A DNA stretch of 64,000 nt from Pseudomonas fluorescens (GCF_902498195.1 NZ_CABVIY010000004.1:558001-622000); one strand, 5' to 3'; positions 26,035-34,864 are shown, numbered from the stretch's first letter. A program made the numbers and translations. The notes: a model not told the origin generated them from the letters alone.

Positions 26035-26404
26035 ATGACGAATGATTTTTTGCGTGACAGCTTTTTCAACTACGACGAAGAGTTGGAAATCAGTGCTTGC
26101 CCGCCTGGAGCCGAAGGTTGCAGGGCTGTTGGCAGGGATTCAATGCCCATTCGGCATGGTTGTTCTGGTATTGAGCAGAACAGTCATGGAAAGGACTGTC
26201 ATGAAGTTATATCCATACACATTCGAGATACTCAATCTTCCAGTTGATGGTTTCGTGGTTTCAAAGTGCGAGATATCAAGGGAACGGGGCTCACCGCTGT
26301 TGTCGGCAATTAATGAGCTGGGAAACTCAAAGCTATCAAGTGCTGAAGTCGAAGAGGTTTTATTGTTTTACGGTTTGATTTCACACACTGAAGATGACCT
26401 GTAG
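26035..26404 (+). pseudogene. AT-rich small gene, probably frameshifted; function unknown
   Basis: The region is AT-richer than everything around it. One frame starts at ATG 26035 (GGGG 8 bp upstream) and reads MTNDFLRDSFFNYDEELE, then becomes less protein-like and ends at 26247. A second frame continues from about 26090 (LARLEPKVAGLLAG) through MKLYPYTFEILNLPVDGF and ends ISHTEDDL at 26404. The two would join by a single frameshift near 26090, giving about 122 residues. I do not recognise either part. Alternatives are two tiny separate genes or no gene. Composition suggests acquired or decaying DNA. Confidence 0.35.
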
Positions 26405-26500
26405 GCGCGAGCCCTGCTCGCGAAAAACGCCCGGGCAACGCGATCATCCAGGCAGGGCGCGTCATCGTTGACGTCCATCGCGAGCAGGCTCGCTCCTACA
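26400..26500. repeat. REPIN, family C
   Basis: Facing TGTAGGCGCGAGCCCTGCTC and GAGCAGGCTCGCTCCTACAG units. The inner sequence contains GTCATCGTTGACGTCCATCG, the reverse complement of the spacer type seen at 24048 and 34976. It overlaps the end of the AT-rich gene remnant. Confidence 0.88.
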
Positions 26501-26529
26501 GGGCGTTGCGAAAGCGTACTCCAGCGTTT

Positions 26530-26593
26530 TGGCAGAACCGCCAACACAACTGGCACGCAGCGCAAACCCTGCTTTTCACCGACCACCGACAAT
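26530..26593 (+). promoter_or_regulatory. Predicted FeaR-activated promoter of cytochrome c/aldehyde dehydrogenase
   Basis: TGGCA at 26530-26534 and 26551-26555, 21 bp apart. After 8 bp they are followed by AAC and AAA (26564-26566); the second is a full match to TGNCA-N8-AAA. A -10-like GACAAT lies at 26588-26593, 21 bp after the second site. E. coli FeaR activates the orthologous aldehyde dehydrogenase gene feaB. Confidence 0.62.
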
Positions 26594-26686
26594 CCTTTTC
26601 AACCTGCCGGGGCTTCAAGGTCCCGGCGCTTTCTGTGTTGGCGTTCGTCTGCGTGACGGGCGCGTGGATTTTCAAGGTCGCTTCTT

Positions 26687-27076
26687 ATGTTTACCGCCCT
26701 GCGTTTGTCCCTCATCGGCTTGATGTCTTTCACCCTGGCCCAGGCCGTGTCGGCTGCCGATTGCGCACCCGTCGAGAAGCGGGGCGCCGAAGTGTTCGCC
26801 AATGAGTGCGGCGTCTGCCACTCGGTGAGCAAGGGCATGGCCGGGATGATGGGGCCGAACCTGGCGGGTGTGGTCGGGCGCAAGTCCGGCTCGCTGGAAG
26901 GCTTCAACTACTCCCAGGCCATGCGCACCAAAAACATCGACTGGCAGGCCGAGAACATCGAGCAACTGATCACCCAACCCCAGGCGTACGTGCCGGGCAC
27001 TTACATGCCGTACATGGGCCTGGCTTCGGCCGACGATCGCCAGGCGGTCGTGTGCTACCTCAAAGAACAACACTAA
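26687..27076 (+). CDS. Periplasmic class I cytochrome c
   Basis: A 129-residue protein with signal peptide (about 23 residues, ending QAVSAA). It has haem site CGVCH followed by MMGPNLAGVVGRKSG, the typical class I pattern, and YMPYMG near the end with a probable Met ligand. It lies 116 bp before the aldehyde dehydrogenase, downstream of a FeaR-type promoter. It is therefore a candidate electron carrier from amine dehydrogenase (via azurin or the other cytochrome) towards an oxidase (inference). Confidence 0.88.
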   Translation: MFTALRLSLIGLMSFTLAQAVSAADCAPVEKRGAEVFANECGVCHSVSKGMAGMMGPNLAGVVGRKSGSLEGFNYSQAMRTKNIDWQAENIEQLITQPQAYVPGTYMPYMGLASADDRQAVVCYLKEQH

Positions 27077-27146
27077 GCGGCCGGATACCTGGCTATCGAA
27101 CCCTGCTGGAGCTGGCTTGCCTTGAGTCTTGCACCGCCTTTAAGGG

Positions 27147-27174
27147 CGCTTTCGCGAGCAGGCTCGCTCCCACA
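27147..27174. repeat. Single REP unit, family B/C
   Basis: TTTCGCGAGCAGGCTCGCTC followed by CCAC, one palindrome between the cytochrome c and aldehyde dehydrogenase genes. It could uncouple their expression. Confidence 0.8.
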
Positions 27175-27192
27175 TTTGAATGAAGGTGATTT

Positions 27193-28683
27193 ATGAGCAA
27201 CGTTGAAATCCTGCCGCAGGTGGCTGCATTCCTCGAACGCCGTCATGGCTGCTTTATCGATGGCCAGTGGGTGTTTGCCGAAGGCGAGCGCATTGCCGTG
27301 GTCAACCCGGCCACCGGGCAGACCCTGTGCGAAACCCTGGACGCGCCGCTGGAAATCGTCGAACAAGCAGTGCAGTCCTCGCACAAGGCCTTCAAGTCCG
27401 GTGTCTGGTCGGCGCTGCGTCCGGCTGACCGCGAACGCATCCTGCTCAACTTCACCCGCCTGGTGGAAGCGCACGCCGAAGAGCTGGCGCAGCTGGAAAC
27501 CCTGAGCCAGGGCAAGTCGATCAACATGGCCCGCGCGCTGGATCTGAACGCCACCGTGGAGTTCATGCGCTACATGTCCGGCTGGGCGACCAAGATCGAA
27601 GGCCAGACCTTCGACGTGTCGATCCCGCTGCCGCCAGGCGCCAGGTTCACCGCGTTCACCAAGCGTGAACCGGTCGGCGTGGTGGTCGGCATCGTGCCGT
27701 GGAACTTCCCGCTGCTGATCGCCGCCTGGAAGCTGATGCCGGCGCTGGCCACCGGTTGCACGGTGATCATCAAGCCGGCGATGGAAACCCCGTTGACCGC
27801 CATGCGCCTGGCTGAACTGGCGCTGGAAGCCGGCATTCCGGCCGGCGTGTTCAACGTCGTTACCGGTGGCGGCGCCTCCGTGGGCGGCGTGCTGACCTCG
27901 CATCCGCTGGTGAGCAAAGTGTCGTTCACCGGTTCCACCGCCGTGGGCAAGAGCGTCGGCGTCGCGTGCATGGAAAACATGACGCGCTTCTCCCTGGAAC
28001 TGGGCGGCAAGAACCCGATGATCGTGCTCGCCGATGCCGACATCGAGAAGGCCGTGCAAGGCGCGATCCTCGGCGGCCTGCTGAACAACGGCCAGGTCTG
28101 TGCGGCGGCGTCGCGCTTCTACGTGCACCGCTCGATCCATGACCAGTTCGTCGAAGCCCTGGCGGCGGCGGTGTCGGCCATGCCGATCGGCGCCGGCATG
28201 AATTGCGACGCGGCGATCAACCCGCTGGTGTCGCGCAAGCAACAGCAGAGCGTACTCAAGCACATTGAACTGGCTCGCCACGAAGGCGCGCGGGTGGTGG
28301 CCGGTGGCGAGTTGCTGGAAGGCGACGGCTTCTTCGTCCAGCCGACGATCCTGGCCGACATCGACCACAGCATGGCCGTGGCCCGTGAAGAAGTGTTCGG
28401 TCCGGTGCTGGGCGTGATGCCGTTCGATGACGAAGACGCCGTGATCGCCCTGGCCAACGACAACCGCTACGGCCTGGCCGCCAGCCTGTGGACCAACGAC
28501 CTGGGCAAAGCCATGAACCTGGTGCCACGCATCGAAGCCGGCACCGTGTGGGTCAACGCCCACGTGCTGCTCGACCCGGCGATGCCGTTCGGTGGCGTCA
28601 AGCAATCGGGCATGGGGCGAGAGTTCGGGCGTGCGGTGATCGAGGCGTACACCGAGCTGAAGTCGGTGTGCATCGCGCATTGA
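27193..28683 (+). CDS. Phenylacetaldehyde-type NAD-dependent aldehyde dehydrogenase (FeaB/StyD/PeaE-like)
   Basis: A 496-residue ALDH. It has GIVPWNFPLLIAAWKLMPAL (cofactor region), the catalytic Glu segment SLELGGKNPMIV and catalytic Cys303 in NNGQVCAAASRFYV. The C-terminus has PFGGVKQSGMGREFG. The closest relatives I recognise are phenylacetaldehyde dehydrogenases. It would oxidise phenyl-, hydroxyphenyl- or indole-acetaldehyde to the acid, linking aau to iac (for indoles) or to the phenylacetate routes elsewhere. GAAGGTGATTT precedes the ATG. FeaR-type sites lie before the upstream cytochrome gene. Confidence 0.9.
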   Translation: MSNVEILPQVAAFLERRHGCFIDGQWVFAEGERIAVVNPATGQTLCETLDAPLEIVEQAVQSSHKAFKSGVWSALRPADRERILLNFTRLVEAHAEELAQLETLSQGKSINMARALDLNATVEFMRYMSGWATKIEGQTFDVSIPLPPGARFTAFTKREPVGVVVGIVPWNFPLLIAAWKLMPALATGCTVIIKPAMETPLTAMRLAELALEAGIPAGVFNVVTGGGASVGGVLTSHPLVSKVSFTGSTAVGKSVGVACMENMTRFSLELGGKNPMIVLADADIEKAVQGAILGGLLNNGQVCAAASRFYVHRSIHDQFVEALAAAVSAMPIGAGMNCDAAINPLVSRKQQQSVLKHIELARHEGARVVAGGELLEGDGFFVQPTILADIDHSMAVAREEVFGPVLGVMPFDDEDAVIALANDNRYGLAASLWTNDLGKAMNLVPRIEAGTVWVNAHVLLDPAMPFGGVKQSGMGREFGRAVIEAYTELKSVCIAH

Positions 28684-28706
28684 TGAATCGCTAGCGCCTC
28701 CGGGGT

Positions 28707-28796
28707 TGTGGGAGCGGGCTTGCTCGCGAAAGCGGTGGGACAGTCGACATGAGCGTTGACGCTTCCACCGCCTTCGCGAGCAAGCCCGCTCCCACA
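28707..28796. repeat. REPIN, family B
   Basis: Facing family-B units between the aldehyde dehydrogenase and the convergent mechanosensitive channel gene. Confidence 0.9.
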
Positions 28797-28826
28797 TTTG
28801 TTCGCGTTGCCTTCGCGGGATTTGCA

Positions 28827-31235
28827 TCACGCCGCGGGCGGCGGTTTCGCCAGTTCAATCCCGGCCGCCCCCAACCGCTTGAGAATTTCAAACAGCAGCT
28901 CGCTCTTGATCGCCCCGACGTTGCGCGGGCTGCTGACGTAACCGGTGATGGTCAGGGTGATGCCTTCGGGTTTCAGCTGGCTGAAGCGCACGAACGGCGC
29001 CGGTTTATCGAGGATGGATTCGTGCTCGGTGTAGGTGTCGAACAACAGGTTGCGCACCTGCTCGGGGTCGATGTCCAGCGGGAACATCAGTTCCAGTGTC
29101 GCCACCCCTTGGGCGCTGCCGCCGAGGGTGACGTTGCGCAGGTTCTGCGAGATCAGTTGCGAGTTGGGCACGATGACGATCGAGCGGTCGGCCAACTGGA
29201 TTTCCGTGGCCCGTACATTGATCCGGCGGATGTCGCCCTCGACCCCGCTGATGCTGATCAGGTCGCCGACTTTCACCGGGCGTTCGGTCAGCAGGATCAA
29301 CCCCGAGACGAAGTTCTTGACGATCTCCTGCAGGCCGAAGCCGATCCCCACCGACAGGGCGCTGACGATCCAGGCCAGGTTGGTCCATTGCACCCCCAGC
29401 GACGACAGCGTGAGCAGGAACACCAGCGCGTAGCCGATGTTGGAGAACAATGTGCTGAGGGAGGCACACATGCCGGGGTCCATTTCGGTTTTTGGCAGGA
29501 ATTCGTTATCCAGCCAGCGACGCAACGCGCGGGTCAGGTAGATGCCGATAAACAGTGCCAGCACCGCATGCAGCAGGTTGCCCGGGACAATGTTGAGCTT
29601 GCGCAGCCCGTCGCCGCCGAGTATCGCCAGGGTATTGGTCGCCAGTTGTCCGAGGGTCGACCCCACCCCGCCCACCACCAGCGAGATGAACGCGATCAGC
29701 ACCAGCGCGGCCCGGCCGACCCCGGACAGGACGATGGAGATCTGCTCCAGTCGCGCATCGCCTATGCCCAGCAACTGTTTGAGGGCCTTGCCAGTGGAAT
29801 GCCGGGGTGAAAACAGGTATTCGCAGCCGTCCTTCAGGATCTGGATCAGCAGGTAGAAGCCGGAAAAAATGATGAACAGCCAGACCAGTTCGTAGGTGAT
29901 GAAGCGCGACAGCGATATGTAGCCGATCAGCAAGGCCAGCAGTGAAAACACCACGGCGATGCTGGCAAAGGCATAGATCACCCCGGCCAGCGTGCGGCCC
30001 GCTTCCGGGTCTGCGCCGGCCGCCACCAGGGCGCGGCGGGTGCTGCTGACGCGCAACAGCAGCGCACCGATCATCCCCGATACGACCAGGGCAACGAAGC
30101 CCCGGACCGCGATCACGACCTCGGTGCTCATGCCGGTGACATTGGTCATCTGCGCCACCGCCACCAGAATCAGCAGCACCCAGGCCAGGCGAACGGGGAA
30201 GGGTTTGATCGCCAGGGCCACCGGGTCGGCAATGGCCGGCAGCCGCCAGGAAGGATGTTGGGTGGACAGCAATGCACGGCTCAGGCCGGTGATCAGCACG
30301 CAGGTGTAAACGATCTTTTCGAAATCCTGGGAAAACCCCGCCAGTTGCGGCGTCAACGGCAGTTGGCGGGTCAGGGCGTAAAACAGCAGCTGCAAGGCAA
30401 ATCCCGCCGCCAGCACCGTGGCAAGCACCGAGGCCAGCGCGAGGGAACTGCGCCGCAGCCGGCCTTCAGGCATGCGATGAATGCACAGCCACGTCAGCCC
30501 GTGTTCGGCCAGTCGACGGCCGGCAAACCAGAGGGCCACGGCCAGTATCAGCAAGGTGCTGGTGTTGAGGCGCTGGCCCGGTTGCCAGGCGGCGTCGAGT
30601 GACGCACCCACTTGTTGCAGAAATTCACCCAGGCGTCGCCGGTCGTCCGCGGGCGGATTGAAGATGGGCGCCCAGAACCAGGGGTTGAGGATGCTGTGGG
30701 TCTGCTGGGTCACTTCGGTTTCCAGCAGGCTGCGGCGGATGACGGCAATCTGCGTCAGCAGTTCGGCGGCGCTGGCTTTGAGCGTCGCCAGGGTCTTGAG
30801 CAGGTTGTCGACGCGGTTTTTTTGCTCGGTGAACACCACCCTTTGCCGGGCAATGTCGGTCTTTTCCTGGGCGGCGTCGTCCAGCGGTGCCGGGCCCAGC
30901 ACGCCCAGTTGCGACTGCAATTGCGTCTGTTCGGGCAACAGCAGCGCCGACAGTTGATCGAGTTCCCGGATCAGCGCCTGGACCAGGTCCTGCGGGCCTT
31001 CCAGCTGACTGTAATTGCTGGCCTGGGACACCTGTTGCTTGAGGCTGTTGAGCCGAAGTTGCAGCGCCTGCAGATCGCTGTCGGAAATGTTGGCGGAGGC
31101 GGCCGTTGCATTGACGGCAGTGGCGTCCGACGCCGCCGACAGCAGGGCGCCGCTCGGCCCGCACATCGCGAGAACCAGGACCATCATCCATTTCAATGCA
31201 GTGCGCATAGGCATGCCCGACAGGTTGTGAGTCAC
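28827..31235 (-). CDS. MscS-family mechanosensitive channel with N-terminal DUF3772-type domain
   Basis: A large (802-residue) inner-membrane channel. After a signal sequence comes a periplasmic coiled region (ISDSDLQALQLRLNSLKQQV, RVVFTEQKNRVDNLLKTLAT). About ten hydrophobic segments follow, then the MscS core: TM3-like VSALSVGIGFGLQEIVKNFV, and the beta domain with RPVKVGDLISISGVEGDIRR and NSQLISQNLRN. The C-terminal alpha/beta domain ends near ELAKPP. It protects against hypo-osmotic shock. ATGs at 31235, 31214 and 31208 are all possible; the last two sit closest to the hydrophobic leader. It forms its own transcription unit. Confidence 0.9.
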   Translation of the reverse strand: MTHNLSGMPMRTALKWMMVLVLAMCGPSGALLSAASDATAVNATAASANISDSDLQALQLRLNSLKQQVSQASNYSQLEGPQDLVQALIRELDQLSALLLPEQTQLQSQLGVLGPAPLDDAAQEKTDIARQRVVFTEQKNRVDNLLKTLATLKASAAELLTQIAVIRRSLLETEVTQQTHSILNPWFWAPIFNPPADDRRRLGEFLQQVGASLDAAWQPGQRLNTSTLLILAVALWFAGRRLAEHGLTWLCIHRMPEGRLRRSSLALASVLATVLAAGFALQLLFYALTRQLPLTPQLAGFSQDFEKIVYTCVLITGLSRALLSTQHPSWRLPAIADPVALAIKPFPVRLAWVLLILVAVAQMTNVTGMSTEVVIAVRGFVALVVSGMIGALLLRVSSTRRALVAAGADPEAGRTLAGVIYAFASIAVVFSLLALLIGYISLSRFITYELVWLFIIFSGFYLLIQILKDGCEYLFSPRHSTGKALKQLLGIGDARLEQISIVLSGVGRAALVLIAFISLVVGGVGSTLGQLATNTLAILGGDGLRKLNIVPGNLLHAVLALFIGIYLTRALRRWLDNEFLPKTEMDPGMCASLSTLFSNIGYALVFLLTLSSLGVQWTNLAWIVSALSVGIGFGLQEIVKNFVSGLILLTERPVKVGDLISISGVEGDIRRINVRATEIQLADRSIVIVPNSQLISQNLRNVTLGGSAQGVATLELMFPLDIDPEQVRNLLFDTYTEHESILDKPAPFVRFSQLKPEGITLTITGYVSSPRNVGAIKSELLFEILKRLGAAGIELAKPPPAA

Positions 31236-31304
31236 CCAGCCTATGAGGTTAGGTCATGACTCGCGATATCGAGGGTTTATTGGTCGGGTGACCCTGTGGT
31301 GGAG

Positions 31305-31388
31305 GATCAAAAGATCGCAGCCTTCGGCAGCGCCTACATTGGAATGCGGTCTCCTGTAGGAGCTGCCGAAGGCTGCGATCTTTTGATC
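31305..31388. repeat. REPIN, family A
   Basis: Two units in outward orientation (GATCGCAGCCTTCGGCAGCG ... GTAGGAGCTGCCGAAGGCTG) between the channel gene and the sensor kinase stop. Confidence 0.9.
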
Positions 31389-31394
31389 TGGCCG

Positions 31395-32807
31395 TTATTC
31401 CCCCGCTCGGCGTGCAGGAAAAAACAGCTCGAAGCAGGTCACCCCTTCGGCACTGCTGACGCTGTACGCACCGTTGTGCAACTGCATGATCGTCGCCACG
31501 ATCGACAGGCCCAGGCCATTGGATTGCGCCGAGCGTTCGCGGGACTGGTCCACGCGGTAGAAGCGTTCGAAGAGCCTGGGCAGGTGTTCGGCGGGAATGG
31601 TCGGGCCCTGGTTGCGGACCTGCAGGCGGATACCGTCGGCTGCCGGGGTGGCGTGGATCTGCAGCTCGGAGTCGGGCGCACCGTATTTGATCGCATTGGC
31701 ACACAGGTTGGCCATGGCCCGGCGCAGCAGCATCGGTTCGGCCCAGATCAGCCCGCGGCCGTTGGCGTCGATGCGTATCCCGGCGTCCGCCGCGAGCCCC
31801 TCGAAGTAGTCGGCCATGCGTTGCATTTCCTCGGCGGCGTCCAGTTCCTGGCGTTGGCGCAGGGCGCTGGCCGGGTCGGTGCGGGCCAGGAACAGCATGT
31901 TGTCGAGCATGCGTGCCAGGCGTTCCAGTTCCTCGACGTTGGACGCCAGCAACTGTTGATAGGCTTCGGTGCTGCGGTTCTGCTGCAAGGCGACCTGGGT
32001 TTCACCGAGCAGGTTATTGATTGGCGTGCGCAGTTCATGGGCCATGTCGGTCGACACCTGGCCCAGTTGCACGAAACCCTTGCCGAGGCGGTCGAGCATG
32101 GCGTTGAAGGCGTCGATCATCGGCAGCAATTCGCGCGGCGCATCCTGGCTGTCGAGGCGGTCATTGAGGTTGCCGACGCCGATGCCCTGGGCATGCCGGG
32201 CCAGGCGCCGCACCGGTAACAGGCCGCGATCGACCAGGACATAGCCGGACAACGCCAGCAGGATCGCCGCCACGCTGGCGAACAGGTAGATGTTGAGGCG
32301 GTAGCTGGCGAGCACGGCGGTGCGCTCGGTCATCAGGCGCCCGGTGACCACTTCGAGACTGCCCTGGTCATCGGACTCGATAATGGCCGCCAACGCGGAA
32401 AAGGGGACGCCGTCGATGTTGGGCAAGTGCTGCACGTTGCCAAGGGTCAGCGGCTGGTTCATGGGCATGGGCGCCAGGGCCGGCATGTGGAGGTTGCCCG
32501 GGTTGACCACCAGCAATGGCGGCTGTCCAGGTACGCCGATGCTCAGCAGCGCTTCGCGGTTACCGAGCATGTTCTGGAACAGCGCCGGTTTGCTGCGGAT
32601 CAGTTCCAGGGTGTTGCTGTCGTTGAGGAAGGTGCGCAGTTGATCGATGCGCGTCACCAGGGCCGCATCGTCACGGCGGATCAATTCGCGCTCCAGGTCG
32701 CGGTACAGCGCCACGCCGAGCGCCGTCAGCGAGACGAACGCGAGGAAGGCGAAGACCAGCGCCAGGCGCAGCGTCAGGGAGTGGCGCAATCCGGGGCGGG
32801 CATTCAT
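31395..32807 (-). CDS. Membrane sensor histidine kinase, CusS/CopS-like
   Basis: A 470-residue kinase. TM1 is at about residues 14-35, followed by a periplasmic domain of about 140 residues, TM2 (about 170-192, [19 protein letters not shown]) and HAMP. The H-box is [18 protein letters not shown], and the ATPase domain has [10 protein letters not shown] and [18 protein letters not shown]. The family senses copper, silver or similar metals, or related envelope stress. Its ATG overlaps the regulator's stop by 4 bp. The periplasmic domain has several Met ([11 protein letters not shown]), which could suit a soft metal such as copper, but this is only suggestive. Confidence 0.88.
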   Translation of the reverse strand: MNARPGLRHSLTLRLALVFAFLAFVSLTALGVALYRDLERELIRRDDAALVTRIDQLRTFLNDSNTLELIRSKPALFQNMLGNREALLSIGVPGQPPLLVVNPGNLHMPALAPMPMNQPLTLGNVQHLPNIDGVPFSALAAIIESDDQGSLEVVTGRLMTERTAVLASYRLNIYLFASVAAILLALSGYVLVDRGLLPVRRLARHAQGIGVGNLNDRLDSQDAPRELLPMIDAFNAMLDRLGKGFVQLGQVSTDMAHELRTPINNLLGETQVALQQNRSTEAYQQLLASNVEELERLARMLDNMLFLARTDPASALRQRQELDAAEEMQRMADYFEGLAADAGIRIDANGRGLIWAEPMLLRRAMANLCANAIKYGAPDSELQIHATPAADGIRLQVRNQGPTIPAEHLPRLFERFYRVDQSRERSAQSNGLGLSIVATIMQLHNGAYSVSSAEGVTCFELFFPARRAGE

Positions 32808-33475
32808 GGTTGCGTGTCGAAGCGATAGCCGATCCCGCGCACGCTGTGGATCAGCTTGAGCGGGAACGGGTCGTCGATTTTCAGCCGCAGGCGCCGTACC
32901 GCGACATCCACCACGTTGGTGTCGCTGTCGAAATTCATGTCCCAGACCCGCGACGCGATCATCGAGCGCGACAGCACTTGTCCCTGATGCGTGGCGAACA
33001 GCTGCAGCAGGGCGAACTCTTTGTTGGTCAGGGTGATGCGCGTGCCGGCACGGATGACGCGGCGCTTGAGCACATCAATCTGCAGGTCTTCGATCTGCAA
33101 CTGTTCTTCTTCCCGGGTCGGGCCACGGCGCGTCAGGGTGCGCAGGCGCGCCACCAGTTCGGCGAAGGAAAACGGCTTGATCAGGTAGTCGTCGGCGCCC
33201 AGTTCCAGGCCCTTGATGCGGTCGGCGATGTCATCGCGGGCGGTGAGGAACAGCACCGGGGTGTCGGCCTCCTTGCGCAGGCGGCGCAGGACTTCCCAGC
33301 CGTCCATTTTCGGCATCATCACGTCCAGTACGATCACATCGAAGTCGTGTTCCAGGGCCAGGTGCAAACCGTCGACGCCATCGCGGGCCAGGCTCACGGT
33401 GTAGCCGAGTTCCTGCAAGCCGTTGAGCAGGTAATTGCCGGCCTTGGGTTCATCTTCGACGACGAGAATGTTCAT
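32804..33475 (-). CDS. OmpR-family response regulator, CusR/CopR-like
   Basis: A 223-residue regulator. The receiver has [12 protein letters not shown], phospho-acceptor Asp in [14 protein letters not shown] and conserved Lys in [10 protein letters not shown]. The winged helix ends [14 protein letters not shown] and VRGIGYRFD. It is of the heavy-metal regulator group (CusR, CopR, IrlR). Palindromes of the TTACA-N4-TGTAA type, like the Pseudomonas cop box, lie upstream of the DUF2790 gene (33945-33958) and, with one mismatch, upstream of the hydrolase (34851-34864). It may control both. Confidence 0.9.
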   Translation of the reverse strand: MNILVVEDEPKAGNYLLNGLQELGYTVSLARDGVDGLHLALEHDFDVIVLDVMMPKMDGWEVLRRLRKEADTPVLFLTARDDIADRIKGLELGADDYLIKPFSFAELVARLRTLTRRGPTREEEQLQIEDLQIDVLKRRVIRAGTRITLTNKEFALLQLFATHQGQVLSRSMIASRVWDMNFDSDTNVVDVAVRRLRLKIDDPFPLKLIHSVRGIGYRFDTQP

Positions 33476-33588
33476 GGGGATCTGCCAGGTGTGGGGTCAG
33501 CAATGTTCAGGTTTGCGCAGGCGGGCTACAGCGGCAACCCGGTGCCGCCAGTGTAGCCCGATCATCCGTCGGCAAGCAGGGATGACGA

Positions 33589-33846
33589 TCAATGATCGTT
33601 GGTGCAGCCGCTGCCCTGGACCAGATAGTCCAGCTCATGCTGGCGGCCCTGGTGGTCGAGGTAGTTCAGATGTGCGGGGACGATGCCGCATTGTTGCGAG
33701 ATGTCGGTTTCGCCCACGACTTTGGCCACGTCGAGGTGGACGAAGGCTGCGTCCTTGTCGTGGATGACCGGTGCGGAGGCCTGGGTGTCGGCAAACGCGG
33801 TGCCGGTGGCGAGGAGGGCGGCAAAACCGAGGATAAACATTTTCAT
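33589..33846 (-). CDS. Small secreted DUF2790 protein
   Basis: An 85-residue precursor with signal peptide (MKMFILGFAALLATGTAFA). The mature part has HLDVAKVV, two Cys (CGIVPAHLNYLDHQG and GSGCTNDH) and DYLVQGSGC at the end, the pattern of the Pseudomonas DUF2790 family, whose function is unknown. It lies 113 bp before the response regulator in the same direction and has a cop-box-like palindrome about 95-115 bp upstream. Confidence 0.85.
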   Translation of the reverse strand: MKMFILGFAALLATGTAFADTQASAPVIHDKDAAFVHLDVAKVVGETDISQQCGIVPAHLNYLDHQGRQHELDYLVQGSGCTNDH

Positions 33847-33940
33847 GATGAGTCTCTCTTTTCAAGGGTTTGGGGCTGTCGGCAGGGGGCCTGGCAGTGA
33901 GTTCAGGTTAACCAGGCGACCCGGACAGCCGACCAACAAC

Positions 33941-33962
33941 TTCATTACAAAGCTGTAATGAA
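33941..33962. promoter_or_regulatory. Cop-box-like palindrome before the DUF2790/two-component genes
   Basis: TTCATTACA-AAGC-TGTAATGAA, a perfect 9-bp inverted repeat with a 4-bp centre. The core TTACA-N4-TGTAA resembles the CopR box of Pseudomonas cop operons. It lies about 95 bp before the DUF2790 start. Confidence 0.6.
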
Positions 33963-33973
33963 AGGGGGGCGGA

Positions 33974-34747
33974 TTACGGCTGGCGACCGGCGGCGGCGAG
34001 GATCAGGTCAGCGATCTCTTTGGAGTGCGAGATCAGCGACAGGTGGCTGGACGGCAGCTCGATGGTGGTCGCGCCCATGCGCTTGGCCAGGAAGCGTTCC
34101 AGGTCCGGGTTGATGGTCTGGTCCTGGCTCGAGACCGCGTACCAGGACGGCTTGGTGTGCCAGGCGGCCGCGGTGGTGCGGTCGGTGAACAGGGTCTTGG
34201 CGATCGGTTGCTGCACGGCGAACAGCTGCATCGCCCTGTCGTGGGGCACATCACTGGCGAAGTACTTGAGGAACGCGTCCTGCTTGAGGCTGACGAAGCC
34301 GTCATGTTCTTCGGTGCCGGTGCGCACGGGCATGGTCGGGTATTTGGCCGAGAGAGCGACGAAGTCCTCCCCGGCATCCGGCGCGCGCGCGGCGACGTAC
34401 ACCAGCGAGCTGACCTTCGGATTGACCCCGGCTTCACTGACCACGGTGCCGGCGTAGGAGTGGCCGACCAGCACGGTCGGGCCGTCCTGCTGATCGAGCA
34501 CCCGCTGGGTGGCGGCCACGTCGTCGGCCACTGACGTGAGCGGGTTTTGCACGGCGGTGACGTGCAGGCCGGCGGCCTGCAAACGGGCGATCACGTCCGA
34601 CCAGCTGGAGCCATCGGCCCAGGAACCGTGCACCAGCACGACGTTGTTGGCCTGGACCGGAGCCGTCGTGGAAGCGGCCATGGCCGAACCGGTGCCCAGC
34701 ATCAACAGGCTGGCGGCGATCAGGCAGAGTTTGCTCAATGGTTTCAT
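33974..34747 (-). CDS. Secreted alpha/beta-hydrolase
   Basis: A 257-residue hydrolase with signal peptide (about 24 residues, ending GSAMA-ASTTAP). It has oxyanion region LVHGSWADGSSW, nucleophile elbow GHSYAG and a C-terminal His in SSHLSLISHS. This is the EstC/salicylate-esterase/hydroxynitrile-lyase-like group often annotated only as alpha/beta hydrolase. I chose ATG 34747 because AAGGG lies 9 bp upstream and the signal peptide begins there. A cop-box-like site with one mismatch lies about 105 bp upstream, suggesting co-regulation with the two-component system. Confidence 0.85.
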   Translation of the reverse strand: MKPLSKLCLIAASLLMLGTGSAMAASTTAPVQANNVVLVHGSWADGSSWSDVIARLQAAGLHVTAVQNPLTSVADDVAATQRVLDQQDGPTVLVGHSYAGTVVSEAGVNPKVSSLVYVAARAPDAGEDFVALSAKYPTMPVRTGTEEHDGFVSLKQDAFLKYFASDVPHDRAMQLFAVQQPIAKTLFTDRTTAAAWHTKPSWYAVSSQDQTINPDLERFLAKRMGATTIELPSSHLSLISHSKEIADLILAAAGRQP

Positions 34748-34850
34748 GGTGTCGACCCTTGTCTTCATCAGTGGGAGGCGTGTCACCCGGTGTGGGTGAC
34801 TGACGGGGCCACTGTAGGGAGCGAGGGGGGTGGGTACGCTGACAACTTGG

Positions 34851-34864
34851 TGACAAGTTTGTAA
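34851..34864. promoter_or_regulatory. Cop-box-like site before the hydrolase
   Basis: TGACA-AGTT-TGTAA, with flanking ATGAA identical to the site at 33941. It has one mismatch from TTACA-N4-TGTAA. It lies 104 bp before the hydrolase start. Confidence 0.45.
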
